A DNA stretch of 64,000 bases from Blasia pusilla (lineage: Eukaryota > Marchantiophyta > Marchantiopsida > Blasiales). The notes beneath the pieces were generated by a model, which had not been told where the DNA came from, did no database searches, and saw nothing but the letters and a program-made list of their open reading frames with translations. The translations under genes and the position numbers were made by a program. The stretch's first letter is position 1. Every line of letters starts with the position of its first letter. The stretch is taken from assembly GCA_050084515.1 (NCBI GenBank), contig CM114271.1, positions 12,958,001-13,022,000 on the forward strand. The letters run 5' to 3'. Positions 1 through 11,732 of the stretch are shown here, one piece after another.

Positions 1-61
1 AAATTCATTTCCCAAACAAGGGTACAAAGGTACGTGATCCTCTCCCACCTCTAATAACAAA

Positions 62-600
62 TTAGCAAAAGTTTGTTGCTATGCACATAAATGAACTTCT
101 AACCTTTGTACACGTATGTTTGTCGTTAACTTCATCATATTTACATTGAGACCGTAGAGATGACCTCTTTATAATGGTTTGGATGATTTGTGGATGATCC
201 CCATGACAAACAATAAGCAATATTTGACGAATTCGAAAGTCACCACCAAATATCATGAGTTTTCTACCAAATGATACTTGTCGTAATCCAAGAGAGATCA
301 ACATCATATTATCTTGTAAAATACAATTCATTGCCTCAATTGCGTAGGGATGACTCCTTATCCCACACAAGGTTGCAGATGGATAAACTTTGTGTTTGTG
401 TGTAAGGATGCATTGCATCCTTACATCTTGATATAATTTAACCCTAAACTCCTTTTGATTTAGCTGCATCCGTGATAATCGTTCTATCTCTAGATCTATA
501 GTGGTATAGAGGTCAACCACATACTTTTGAGTAAGTCGACCAGACCAAACCCTAATAGATGATTTTTATCTTTGACACTAACCCGCATTTAGAGTCGAAA
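62..600 (-). pseudogene. Helitron Rep N-terminal region fused by deletion to Pif1 helicase motif III
   Basis: The first part (YVVDLYTTIDLEIERL, then NQKEFRVKLYQDV and a YPSATLCG piece) matches the 'GRLFQQY.VDAY..IE..RL' and 'LPSSFTGSPRYM' region that precedes the HUH endonuclease of Helitrons. About 30 residues later the sequence becomes FGRKLMIFGGDFRIRQILLIV, which is the Pif1-type helicase motif 'FGGDFRQxLPVI' with two extra residues, followed by 'QIIQTIIKRSSL' (helicases: 'a.i..S.LW'). The 600-900 residues that should separate these two parts are absent, so this is a clean internal deletion rather than two ends of one domain. Confidence 0.75.
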
Positions 601-737
601 ACATGCAAATTGCAAGGCCGTCACACTCTTTCTCCTTGTCTCTTGAATAATATCACTGTCAACTTTGTCCTTGATCATCCATGCAATCATCCAAAATTTC
701 ATCATGTCTCTTTCCTGACTACGTAGTGATACAATGT

Positions 738-1127
738 TTACGGTGCTCCGGAGACTTCTGAAAGGTATTCCAAGATGCTACATGCTTCACTACACACAAA
801 TAACAAAACAAAGTGTAATGGAATGTATGCTTCATTTAGGTCAAAAATATGACTTACTCCTCCTCCATGAAGTTGTACAACTATATCACGATGGTGAACT
901 TGTTCACTTCCATCATCTGATAAAATAACCGCTACCTTGGAAGCCATTCGAAAGTTATAATGCTTTGCATCAAGACCTCTCTTAATGGCCTTTAGGATCA
1001 TCCGCATACTTAGGTCACTTGCTTTGTATGCCATCGAGGAGAACATTTGCACATATGGATTATATTGGTGTAACATATCTTGAAGCCTTTTCAAGATCTC
1101 TAAATTAAGATTAGAAGATCTTGACAT
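738..1127 (-). pseudogene. Helitron protein, region before the Rep domain
   Basis: 129 residues. Recognisable pieces are LQDMLHQYNPYVQMF near the start, DAKHYNFRMASKVAVIL in the middle (Helitrons: 'D.R.YN.PT..EVA.i'), and RDIVVQLHGGGVSHIFDLN followed by a 'Y.PL.fvLLF' segment. These are the usual order in the Helitron_like_N part of the protein. The open frame ends just after the 'YPLLFPxGE' position; continuing in other frames toward 520, pieces such as GRLTQKYVVDLYTT are visible at about 545-500, so the coding sequence ran on and has suffered frameshifts. No catalytic residues lie in this part. Confidence 0.7.
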
Positions 1128-1204
1128 AACTCTTTTACGATTTTGTAATTCATTTATTGTATCATGATTGTAGAGTTGAGCAAATTGGGGCTCATCCCCA
1201 AGAT

Positions 1205-1798
1205 CTAGATAGAAGGGACCAATAGAATGATATATCCTACTTGAATCCTAAAGTGCATAGTGCCACAAACTTGCTCATTCATATGCACTCCACAGGATGC
1301 TATTAATTGAAGTGTAGAATTGTAAGCTCGAGCATGAGTAAGAAAAGGAAGGCTTCTAGGACCAATACCATCAATCAATGATTTCAAGAAAGAAAGGGAC
1401 GATTTCAAGAGGGGAAGATTGATGCTTCTATGCCCACAACACATACCATATGGTGAGTCACAAAACTTTGTACCTCGCACTATTTCACATTTCCAATATA
1501 AAGCTCTACATGATGGGCATATTTCTATCATACAACCCAATGTAAGACGATCACTGCTAATATCACTTTCTTGGAAGTTTGGTCTCCTTGCAAGATTGAG
1601 TAATGTATTAACTTTTTCAACTCTATGAATATTTGGAGAAGGACATTTTGTTGAAGTATTTGGAATTTTTGAACTTTGTACTGGTAACACAACTCCATGA
1701 TCTATAGAAGGCATAGGATGTACTATTGAGGTTACTTCATCCTCAAGATTATAAAAAGTGGAAGTATTCTCTCCGAATTCAAGGGCAAGTACAACCAC
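1205..1798 (-). pseudogene. Helitron Rep/helicase N-terminal region
   Basis: 197 residues. Around residue 90 there is a zinc-ligand-like cluster (CPSCRALYW, then CCGH about 23 residues later), followed by a LPLLKSSLSFL stretch and an ARAYNS motif, and ending FRIQVGYIILLVPS. In plant Helitron proteins the same order occurs: a CxxC...CCGxG cluster, a 'PPL..LL' segment, 'IRxYNSxLAF', then 'QGxxYHxIGSLLP'. The C-terminal end of this stretch falls exactly at that last motif, and the next part of the protein resumes at 1127. Upstream (minus strand, about 2040 to 1800) two near-repeated phrases read like 'tYVsPRVELPD', suggesting a short internal duplication. Non-functional because the frame is broken on both sides. 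Confidence 0.75.
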
Positions 1799-2365
1799 TT
1801 CATCTTGAGGGGGGGGTAGTTATTGTATCAGGTAACTCAACTCTTGGTGTTACATAAATAGTTGGTTTAGTCATAGAAGCAATCTCGAAACATCCATGAA
1901 GTGAAATGTCGGGTTATTAAACTCTTGGCGATACATAAGTAAAAACTTGTTGCACCTAAAGTATAGAATCAACTTGAATAAATTCATCTTCTCCAACTCC
2001 AAGAGGAACTCCATGATTTTCTTCTACCATAACCTCATCCTCACATAATGACCTCTCATAAAATTGAAAGTTTATAAGAATTAGGAAGAACACCAATATA
2101 AATGTTAAAGGGTTAGAAGCAAAGATGTAGAAAAAGGGAGCGGTTCGAATATCACCTTATAAATGGACTTCCATTATTTGAAATCTTGGCATTTGGAATA
2201 GTTGGAATCGTCTCTACTACCAAAGTAGATGTAGGTTGAACTTGTAGCACTTTCCTTCTTCTCTTGTAATTCTTTTTTTGCATGAAAATTTCCCTTTAGT
2301 CTCACGAATGGGTCATTTTCATTTTTTGGCTTAATCATGCAAAACCTTACAAAAATTACGTACAT

Positions 2366-4740
2366 CGATAGGATTTGATGGAATTGGAAGTCTTCAACAA
2401 CATGGGAATGTCAAATGAGTGCACCCATATTTGAGGTAGGAATATATTGATATTGGGAATGATCATGATTGGAATGAACTTATGTTAGAGATGTTTCAAT
2501 GGTGGTCTTGATGCAGGGTGCTAGGTCACACCCTCCATCAAGGCATACGTCTTGCTTTTGCAACTCATATCTCACTATTAAGCCCACTAGGGTTTTGATG
2601 GTCTAAGTTGGCGCTCATTTGGTCATGAGGGTTGTTTCATCTCGCCAATGATCCAAACGAGATGCAAAAGGTTAAAGCGGTGCTATCTTTTTTAAGAAGG
2701 GGACTTGCATTTAAGCATGTTCAAATAGTTGAGGAGCCACTGTTATACCTCAAGTTCTATCAATATTGGGAGGGAGTGTAGAGAGGATTTTACCAAGAAA
2801 AGGGAGGAGCAAGGTCTAGCAAACCAAATGCAAACCTTGTTCCCAAAGTTTTTCTTACAAGGAAATAACAGATGAGGAGGAGAGAGCACAAGAGCGGAAG
2901 AGGAGGAGTAAGAGGAAGAGCATAAGAAAAATTTGGAGCAAGAGCATGATTTTCTATAGCAAATGAGACACAAGAAAGAGTTCAGGAAGGAAGAAGAAAC
3001 AAAACCAACAGGTCTCAAAGATCAACCTCCACCTCCACCTCTAGAGAGCATCGCAAAGAAAGCAATTACCATAAAAGGAAATAAAGAAGGAAGGGGAGAA
3101 AGTAAATGAGAGAAGAAGAGGACCAAGCCAAGAAAGTCTTAGTTGAGCTCCACTTGAGAACCATGTATCCAATGGGGGAGTGGGTCTCTATAGACTAAAA
3201 GAGGATCTAGAAGCATTTGGATCCAATGTGGAGAGGCTATGTCCTATGTGAAGGTGTGAAGAGAAGCAAGAGGTTGGATGTGGAGGTGGAAGTGAGGGAA
3301 GAGTGAGCCAACGGCTCAAAGATAGCCAACACCTTCATCAAGGAGAAAATGGTTACTATCTAAGATAGGAGGAACTACAAGAAAAGGCTAGTGCTGAAGA
3401 TGAAGAAGGATGGAGAGTACAACAAGCCACTTGGTATGGACAAGAAGACCTTTGAGGCAATAGTCAAAAACCTAGAGGCCCGAGACCATACCCCCATAGC
3501 AAGGAGGCTCCCAAGGGGAATGGTTGGGAGCAGCAAGCGCCAAAAGGAAGAAAAGACTAATGTCTTTGGCCAAATAGGATTTGTTGCCTTTGTGGGAAGA
3601 TTTGGAATGAGCCTTGCTATTTTTCAATTTTCTTTTTGGGATTCAACGCTCTAATTTTTTGTAATTTTATGACTTGTAAGACATAATAAAGTGACCCCTT
3701 AATTACCAACGCCTTCACGATGTCTCCACTTGTAAATAGCTTAACCCCATGTTAGACATTGTAAGACTATAGCAACATGTCATTTATGACATTGCAACGT
3801 TGTAACTTATAATGACAGTCTAGGGGTGTTTTTAGGGGCCCATTTACACGATATGACTTTCATACACATATCGTGTTTGGAAATAAATCTGGTTTCTATG
3901 AGTCAACTTCACAACTTAAAAAGGAGGGGGCTTTACCTTGTGAAAAAGGATAAATCCATAATAGTCACCCTATAGGCATTTATTGCAAGACCGGGCAGCT
4001 TGGACACAGGCGGGCAAGAGAGAGGGATCTAACAAAAGGAGGAGATTGGGCAAGTTTGAACTTGACCTACTGCGTCTGCAAGGCATGATCGACCTCACTA
4101 GCCTAGCATTATTTCTTGGTGAGATTAAGGGGCTGTGTTATTTAGTTATGAAATAATGTTTTATTATGTGCTTGGATCTTCTGCGCGCTATAGCTAACCC
4201 TACGTTCAATAAATGCATGCAGGGTGACTCTTATGTGCTTCGATATGTTTATGATATCGTGAATTGCTACAAAGATCCATTTGGAAACTTGATGTCCATA
4301 TTTTCTTGTCCCCTCAATCTTTATTATCTCATAGATAAACCTTTCCCAAATCTTCTTGAAAACAATTTTTCATTTCTTTTCGGCTTGGGCATGTATGAAA
4401 TGAAGCATCTATTTTCAATACTCAATGCTCTCTAGAGATAGGATTAGGGCAACATGAATTTTATCTCATGTAATATTTGAATATGTTTTTTCTCTTCATT
4501 TCCATCTTCACTCTTGTTGAGGGAACAACTCTTCTTGAAATGCCCTCTCTTATCATGATTCCAACACTCGATAGTCCTTTTCCTAACTTTAGATTCCCTC
4601 TGATGGATTTAGTTCCACCCTTTTCTAAACCCCTTTTGGAATTCCTTCTTAGGTCGTCAACATTTGAGGTAAAGCTTGAAGCATACTTGATTTCCTATGA
4701 TCTTATTCACTCAACACCAACCTCAACGAATCCTAACACT
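2366..4740. other. Unrecognised, purine-rich, no gene supported
   Basis: The plus strand from about 2740 to 3540 is purine-rich and reads as short Glu/Lys/Gln-rich peptides broken by stops (for example an 87-residue open stretch at 3391-3654 beginning MLKMKKDGEYNKP). This has the look of a decayed retroelement or filler coding region, but no motif is recognisable. A second pair of short open stretches at 4166-4435 and 4477-4764 (plus) is also without motif. The segment 3700-3950 carries short repeats such as GACATTG and AACGTTGTAACTT. I cannot assign any of it. Confidence 0.3.
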
Positions 4741-7700
4741 TCAAATAAGAAGTTTCCACCGTGACCAAGCAATTTCAACTTTACGCAAATAAGATAAGAT
4801 CAACAATGCTACGATTTCATAAGATGAACGAGATAAGAAAGATATATCACTAGGAAGATGATCCATATCTTCAGACCAAGATCTGTGCCGAGCATATTCT
4901 GCGTTGTGAATTATTATTGCAAGTTTAGAATCAGGAGACTGTGGATGCACTAACATGTGATCATCGCTATGTATGTATGCTAGCGATTGGCAATTGAAAG
5001 AGTCAGGCATCAACGAGACCGCGTCGATTTAAATCATGCATAGTGTATGAGCGCAAGCATAAGGTAAGTGAGTCGAATGGACAGGCAGAACACAGAGAAA
5101 TTCAAATTATTTACATAGAAAAAGTCTCGAGCTCCATCATATTAAGGAGGAGATTGAGAATCCTTGATTCATGAAGTTTTCCTGCTGTTGATACGTGAGT
5201 GGTGACGTAGATGCTAAGAAACGCTGAGCTATATTTCGAATTAAACCCTTCCTTCAGAGATAGATAAATTTGATTAGGCAGGTTGACATCTGTTGCAGAG
5301 CGCTAGCTAGCATCTGGTCCTGAATAGAAAACCCTTTAAAGGCTGTGAGATCAGATTGATCCTTTTTGTCTGGGTAGATGCGGTCCTACAAAACCAGGCA
5401 GGCTGCGAATGTGATATAGTGGCTTCTCTGAGCAGCAGACCCTTAGAACTTGTCATTTGGTGTATGTAACTCGGTCTGAAATCTCGGGAAAGACCACAGA
5501 CTAGAACACTGAGGTGAAGAATGCTCAAGTGAATCAACGATGACACCTACCCTATCCTTGCGTCGCTAGTCTGTGAATAAGGTGAGGTGATAAGGTGAGG
5601 TGAGATGACTTTTGTCGAATGGTGGGTGGACATCTGCCACCCATATAGTATGTCTCTGTCCTGGCTAAACATAAATAAATTCTTGAAAGTTGTAAACAGA
5701 TTCAAGTTTCCACAGGTTTCTCTTTCCATGCTGAAATAGTGGGGGCGAAAAGATGTGATTGCAAAGAACACTCACGATTTTGACATCAAAACCTTTTGAG
5801 ACCAGAACATGAAGATTCCTTCTAAAGTGTAAGCGATCGGGAAACACTTGCAAACGAGAAATCTGTGTCTAGACGATATAGAGTTTTCAGCGGAGCGCTA
5901 TTTTCACGCCATTCCTTCTGGAGACTAGAGTTTTTCTATTTTGAAGCATTCAGGAGTTGGAAAACAGTAAACGTTTCTTCAACCCTTCACCTTGATTTAA
6001 AAGGTTTGGAATATGTTCCAAACAATTTAGACAGAAGTACTCTATTACTATAGTGGTAGTCAGAACGACGTCGGTCCGAATGCCCTGCTGCCAATATAGA
6101 TCGACTGCGATGGGGTCAAGGATAGGAGATGGGATAGGAAATGTTGGAAATCAAGTCAGGTTGCCAGAGATCCCAGATCGTACTCGGTGCATCTTTGAGG
6201 TCTTGCGGCACTCTACTTTCTTGCCATGATTGTTGACATCGGATGCCCAGCCAGCTACCGAAGAGGCGTGGCTGATAGATGTAGCTGGAAACTCTCGCAT
6301 TGATGTTGTTTGTCGTGCAGCTGGATAGAGTAGAGGCCAAATTTGATCAATCATGGATCCATATGATGACGCTACCTTGAAACTCGGGAAAGTTGGAGAG
6401 AGCACACGCACTGGTACGCTATTCGTCAGTGAACTGAATCGTCAAAAGGTTGTGGTTGAACTTTTTCTGCTCAAGGTGTTTGAATACTCCGACCCGGCAA
6501 GCAGTACTCGAGGCGTTTATGTTTAAAAAGCAATTCATTCATAGACCGAGGACGTATTGAAGTGGAGACCACAAATCAAAAGCAGTAAGCGATTTCATAG
6601 TTGGTCTTACCAACTACGGAGATTACGACTTATCACCGGAATGATGAAGCCCTACGGTCTCGTGATCACTCAATTGATCTGTTCGCATGGTGATGTCAAC
6701 TGTCGTGCGGTCTCAACTCAATTAGTTGATAACGCAGGCCAATTGATGGCCTTGATATCTCCGTTCTTATAGAGGACCGAGTCAGGCTCTCTAAAGAATC
6801 CTTGGACTGGAGATCAACCGATGATTCTTCGGTCACGATAAGGACGAGATTCACTTACGGTCAGTTGAAATATCAAGCACGGGCGCTTCGTTCGATGGAC
6901 CCGTAGGTGCGAGCTTGTTGGAGCCTTTCGATTCACTGTGAGAAAGCCGACTTCATCTTTTGAGGTTTATTGGCTTTACGATGAGACCAGATCGAGAGCG
7001 GAGGTCCTAGACCGAATCAGTGCCTGAAGCTGCAAGTGGGGACCATGCCACCTTGAGGGTATGACGTCAAAGCGCGGTGGTTGTCAGTACAAAAGTTGTT
7101 CGCGTTTCTGTGAATGATCTATTTGTACGCGTACCGAGGCATTACAGGGAATTGAGGCTTGTCTATGGGTTGATGATCCAGAGTTCAGCTCGAAGAGTTC
7201 CGCAGCAGCATTCATGTCTCCAACCGAAAACTAGAAGACATGATGCTCGGATGCTGTCTCGTCTCTACGTCCAGGACTCCAGGCGTGCTTTTGGAACGTA
7301 CGAGTAGATGTGGGTGAGCCGGAACTTCTTGGTAGCCTACATTACATACGATGGAGTGCTAACTTGGATGATTGTTCATGGGCATCGGAAGATGTGCACC
7401 TGTAGCGATGTGGCTGTTGAACTTCTTAAAAAGACTCCAACGGTTGAAGTTTCGAGCCCACTTGTTGTGCGGGCAGTTTATTAGAACTTCCGGAATGGAC
7501 ATGTCTGCTATCCATCTTGGCTTAGTTATCCTTCTTGCAATGCTCACGATGATCTAGCAGATCCAAAGCAACGTGTTCCAGAGTTTAACAACCCCGAACT
7601 AAAGAGCTTTTCATGAGCAGTCCACAAAATTTGGCTTCTAGCTCTGATCACCGAAGGCACGTACTTGTAAAAGAGCTGCTCAGCACTGTGAAGCAGTCGT

Positions 7701-9960
7701 CGATAAGATGAGAATAGGGTAACCTTAAGTTGCATCCTCCCGATCAAGTTCATCAAAAGCAGGATCAAAATGTGAAGCTAGTATCTAAACTAATAAAAAA
7801 TTTGCTATTGGGAGAATGTCGACTTCTCTGTCAGATCAAGTACTGCGCGAACACACAGTTCTCAACATGCTGATGCCCTCCCATTACGTACTTGTACTTA
7901 TGTGCCTGCCATTGGGTAGCTCTACCCTATCCTGGAAGTTAGATCGGCAGTCTAAGATGCATATAGAACTACTTGGTCTTCTTGAACATGGATGGGCCCA
8001 CAACCGCAAAATGCAACGTTTTGAGCTTTAAAATATTTCTGGGAGGTACGTCATGATGTGCAGGTGCCGAAATGACCATATGTATCATAAGTGCAAGACA
8101 CGACACTCTTGGAATCAATAGCCGGTCCATGGACCTGAGTTGCCACAGGTAAAGTGGGATATGAGCGTTCGAGGTTGAAGGTTCTCCAGATGTTCTGGTG
8201 ATGATGTCAACTGGTAAGTGATCAGTTGCATTTGACGCCACTGCCAGGGAGCGCTGGACAAAAAGAGAGGGTAGTTGAGTCGTGATCCAAGCGCAGGACT
8301 TCCCGCCGCGATTAATACAAATTCCGATTCGTGGTCTATATTCTGCCAGATCGACTTTCGTTTCTAGAATCGTTGTACTTGTAGTGCACAAACAAAATTA
8401 CAAATGCAACAAAGTGGACGAGGATCCTTTGCCAGTAGTGATGTGAAATACTGAGTATTCGATCTCTTTTCCAGGACATCGAGAAGTGGTCATTGAAATG
8501 CGTCGTGAATTCATAGCTTTGAGGTTGGTGGAATTTAATAGGTTGCTGCCTTCCAAGGAAATGGGAGAGCCGGTCCGGTTGTAAGAAAGTTCTGCTGCAT
8601 TGCTACAGAGACCATGGCACGCTTCCCCATTCGAATGCCTGTAGTTCCGTCACAATGAGCTCTGCAGAGTACAAATTACTTTCGAACGTGCGGTGTGTAT
8701 TCCGCTGGACATCGTTCGCTCATCTTTTCGGAACAGTCTACTTATCAGAAATAAAAACAGTTGGATGTAGTCGCCCAAAGATGGGATGGCTGATCGATTC
8801 ATATGTGTACTACAGATGGTCATGAGTAGAGCTGACGTCTATGCCAGTTCCATGAGCGAGGTCTTACTTAATGCTTGCACTCCAGAGAGCTTTTAACTTG
8901 TGTCCGGAGACAAAAGTGGAACTTGAGCGGACGTCAATTTCTTCCATGGTCCTGTTTTCACCGAAGAATTCCAAGCACATTTATATTTTTGACACTCATT
9001 TATTCGCAGGAACTGTTGCAATCCTCGAACCATGAGAACCATGCCTACGCCTGGCCCATGCAATTTAATCTTCTCCGCCCTGAATCGTGACGGTTGGAAT
9101 CAGACGTTGAGTATTGTAATTATTATGTGTAGCCGCATGCACATGAACCATGGTCCCTTCGAAGAAATTATCGATTGATCCAGCTAGCAGCTACAGCCGT
9201 GGACGGCGGTTCGGTGCACGCAAGCTGAAGATCTATCTATCTCTTCATCTTTAATTAATGGAATGATCAGGACTCGGCGAATGTAAATGTCTCGCTGCCA
9301 GAAAACTGTACTTCGCACAAACAAAAGATCGTAACAGTACAGTTCCCAAAAAGGTGGAACATATTATGATCCATCTCTTGCTTGCATAAGCCAGCGCCGG
9401 TGTTGCGGTCGTCAGCTCCCAGCAAATCATGGGTGGAGCAGTAGGTGCCTCCAGAATGAGTACGTCGCTCCTTACCAACCACGAACTTGTGTGAAATGGT
9501 CGATTTGCACGGTGAGATGGACACTCGGTGTGCGATATTCCTTGCTGCTGACTCCTGGAGGGAATCAATTCCAAATGGTGAACGTCGCCTCGGAATTCGA
9601 AAGGGTGCAGCTACAGATGCTTCTTTAGTTTCTCCGAATTGGAGTAGGGTATTGGCCAATAGGTGAGCGATGTACAAAAAGTTCTCCTCAATCTCACTAA
9701 TCACTAACTCGAAGCTGACGACAGATCGTAGAGCGGCTCCAGCATCCCGTACAGCTATGATCGTCTCGCGCATCGCTATCGCGATGACGTTTCCGATAGG
9801 TTATTGTTGTTCACTTGCATCTGTATTGCTTTTCACGTGGAGGTACTTTGAATATATCAATGTGAAGCCGGTTGCTATCATACCTCAACTGCCATAACAA
9901 AATCATGCCCTTCTTGGGTCCCCCGACGACAATTCTATTAACTCCATTCAGTGATTTACT
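4741..9960. other. About 5 kb without recognisable genes or repeats
   Basis: Base composition is balanced and complexity is high, unlike the AT-rich and satellite-rich stretches elsewhere, so this could be single-copy intergenic sequence or old intron. Open stretches are short (60-170 codons), overlap in several frames on both strands, and show no domain motif. The longest is the minus-strand frame at 9267-9773, listed separately. I see no tRNA, no clear poly(A)-linked gene end and no tandem repeat here. Confidence 0.4.
9267..9773 (-). CDS. Hypothetical 168-residue open frame
   Basis: An uninterrupted frame from ATG with a mildly amphipathic, Ala/Leu-rich N-terminal third (a stretch including ELVISEIEENFLYIAHLL) followed by a basic PFRIPRRRSPF segment and a Cys/His-scattered C-terminal half without a regular zinc-finger spacing. 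No signal peptide, membrane span or family is recognised. A second frame on the same strand overlaps it over 9251-9574, so the openness may be chance. It lies just before the exon-like repeat copy at 10 kb but shares no peptide with it. I would treat it as unproven. Confidence 0.15.
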   Translation of the reverse strand: MRETIIAVRDAGAALRSVVSFELVISEIEENFLYIAHLLANTLLQFGETKEASVAAPFRIPRRRSPFGIDSLQESAARNIAHRVSISPCKSTISHKFVVGKERRTHSGGTYCSTHDLLGADDRNTGAGLCKQEMDHNMFHLFGNCTVTIFCLCEVQFSGSETFTFAES

Positions 9961-9964
9961 CTAC

Positions 9965-10475
9965 CTCCCTTTTCGGATCTATAGTCGGAAGGCTACCAAA
10001 GACACTACTTTTTAAGTGCAGACTCTCCGTTGCTTGAAAAACCAGTTGAAGTTGAAGTTTACATGGACTTCTTTCTTAAGCCACAAAAGGATCGGAACAC
10101 AATCCAAATCCTGGAAACTTTGTGACGATGGGAACGAGAGTACTAGTCGTTAGCTGGTCACCCGTAAGAAACGAAAGAGCGATAAAGTTAATTTACTCTC
10201 AAATTGCCAAGCTGGTGGCAACAGAGCGGTTTGTGACATTGAACATTAACTTACAATCTCTGCCCAAAGCTGCTGCACTGGTTGTAGGGTAGTTTGTATT
10301 GTGAAGAGGTTCTTGGCAGACATTTGGACTCAGGAACCTCTGCACTGCTACTATGAGAATCACTCACGATCACTACGAGGATGTCTTCCTCCTCTCAAAA
10401 TTTTTTTGACTTCATTTCTTCACTAGCACTGTTTGACTAGGTTACCATGGGCACTAATTAACGAGTCCAGTTTGT
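9965..10475 (+). repeat. Diverged copies of an exon-like dispersed repeat
   Basis: Two adjoining pieces of one repeat family. 10137-10475 matches 14826-15235 along its length: shared landmarks are WSP..N, IAKLVA.E, SLPKAAAL, then a 'gtgaagaGnttcttggcaGaca' piece, CACTCAC, and finally 'ggcactaattaacgagtc' against 'ggcactacttaatgagta'. 9965-10060 matches the tail of the same unit (15178-15260: 'gtctatggtc.caaggcta'). The shared peptide, rather than only shared DNA, suggests the unit carries an exon. In the 14.9-kb copy the peptide is followed at once by GTAAGT, a good splice donor; here the site reads GTTGTAGGG and the frame ends. Confidence 0.6.
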
Positions 10476-10479
10476 TTCC

Positions 10480-10512
10480 CTCTCTCTCTCTCCATCTTGG
10501 AGAGAGAGAGAG
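10480..10512. repeat. CT/GA hairpin
   Basis: A 14-base CT-rich arm (10480-10493) is followed by the loop ATCTT and a perfect GA-rich complement (10499-10512). It lies between the exon-like repeat and the LINE and is probably a by-product of microsatellite expansion in both orientations. Confidence 0.7.
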
Positions 10513-11028
10513 AGAGTCGGCCTGGTTGGGTTTAAACCCCAAAACTACAAGTCCCGACAGGCCTGGTATGTTGGGACGACATGTTCTAAAGCAGTGCTCC
10601 TGGGTAGCTTATAATGAGTGAACCGCGTGCAAGCAATATAGCAATACTCTCTGTCGAGTTGCCCATTGCTGTAGTTGGAACCTGCAGTGAGCTTGCGATG
10701 TCGTTCCCCTGGTTGGTAGGTGTGGATTAGTGTGTCCTGTAATCCATGTGACTTGCGGCAGTTGTGCCACAAGTAAGGTGTCCAGTGGACTTAGTTGGAG
10801 AAATGGAGACCTCTCCTTCTTTTGAAGCTGGATTCACGGGCCCTCCTCTGCAGCTTAATGCCAGGGCTGTTCACCTTGGCAGCTAGTGATGATCTCTGGG
10901 GGTAACAAGCGGGCTCTCTTTGGGCATCCTGCCGCTTGGAGGCAGCCCCTCCGCACAAATAGGACAGCGAGTCCCTGTCTGGACTCTCGGGCTGGGAGCT
11001 TAAACATTCTCCCCAGATCCTAAATCAG

Positions 11029-11640
11029 TTGTTTGCCAAACCTCTTCATATAATCAGCGGCCTTGAGCCCAATATATCTCAGTCCTCCCAAGCTTGTGAG
11101 GAGTATCAGTTCACCTATCAAAGGCGCATACCAAAGCCCACCATCCCCAAGCTGGGTGGGGAATACCGGCATGTTTATGTGAGACGCTCAAAGGCCCCCT
11201 GGAGTTCGGATCTGGGCAGCGAGTTCAATCTGGTCTACAGGAGGAGACCACGGTTCCACATGATCATTTTCGGTGTACGTCCCACAATAGACTTTGTCTC
11301 ATTTAAGATCATGTGCGCAGCTTTGGGCTTTGAATTCCTGGCTACTACTGGGGTTACTCGGATGATGAACGGCAATCAATTTATCTTCAAGACGTCTATC
11401 AAGGGCAGAGGAGGACAATACTTGGCTTGCCACAAAAACCAGGTGTCTCAAGATCTGACATGTGCCTACAACTGGAGGGCTATGGTAGTCGAGGGTGGTT
11501 CCAGCTTGAAGGAAAGGCCCATCTCCACAAAACCGCTGGTGATCTACACACCTAATATCTTTAGTGTTCTCCAAGGGACCAGCGATGAAGAGCCTGCACA
11601 TGAAGAGGTTCCATGTCTTAGCAGCTACACCGACGCCTAA
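11029..11640 (+). pseudogene. Putative LINE first open frame (function unknown)
   Basis: 203 residues from ATG, basic in the first half with several Arg/Lys-Arg clusters (QRRIPKPTIPKL, VYVRRSK, YRRRPRF), which would suit a nucleic-acid-binding ORF1 product. No zinc knuckle, RRM or coiled coil is recognisable. The frame stops at 11640 and roughly 90 bases later the endonuclease reading begins, so it sits where a LINE ORF1 is expected; that position is the only evidence for the assignment. Open minus-strand reading over part of the same interval (11299-11667) means the openness itself is weak evidence. Confidence 0.35.
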
Positions 11641-11732
11641 AAAGCGTGCCGCCGATCCCCAACCCACTTAGTGACAAGTCTCCGTTTGGGTACGGAACTT
11701 ATGTGGGTGACCCATGCAATGAAGCAGCTGGA

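Larger units (their letters stand above)
62..2365 (-). mobile_element. Decayed, internally deleted Helitron (minus strand)
   Basis: Three broken open stretches read in order on the minus strand (1798 to 1205, 1127 to 738, about 600 to 62) match successive parts of a plant Helitron Rep/helicase protein: a Cys-rich N-terminal region, the region leading up to the Rep domain, and then a Pif1-type helicase motif. The HUH Rep core and helicase motifs I and II are missing, so the copy is a deletion derivative and cannot move by itself. I could not identify the 5' TC end or the 3' hairpin/CTRR end, so the limits are only those of recognisable coding sequence plus its upstream open frame (2365-2174). 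Family assignment is from motif recall; the deletion is seen in the sequence. Confidence 0.75.

Noticed and set aside
4741-9960. A spliced host gene
   Set aside because: I looked for successive motif-bearing exons with GT...AG borders on both strands and found none that belong together.
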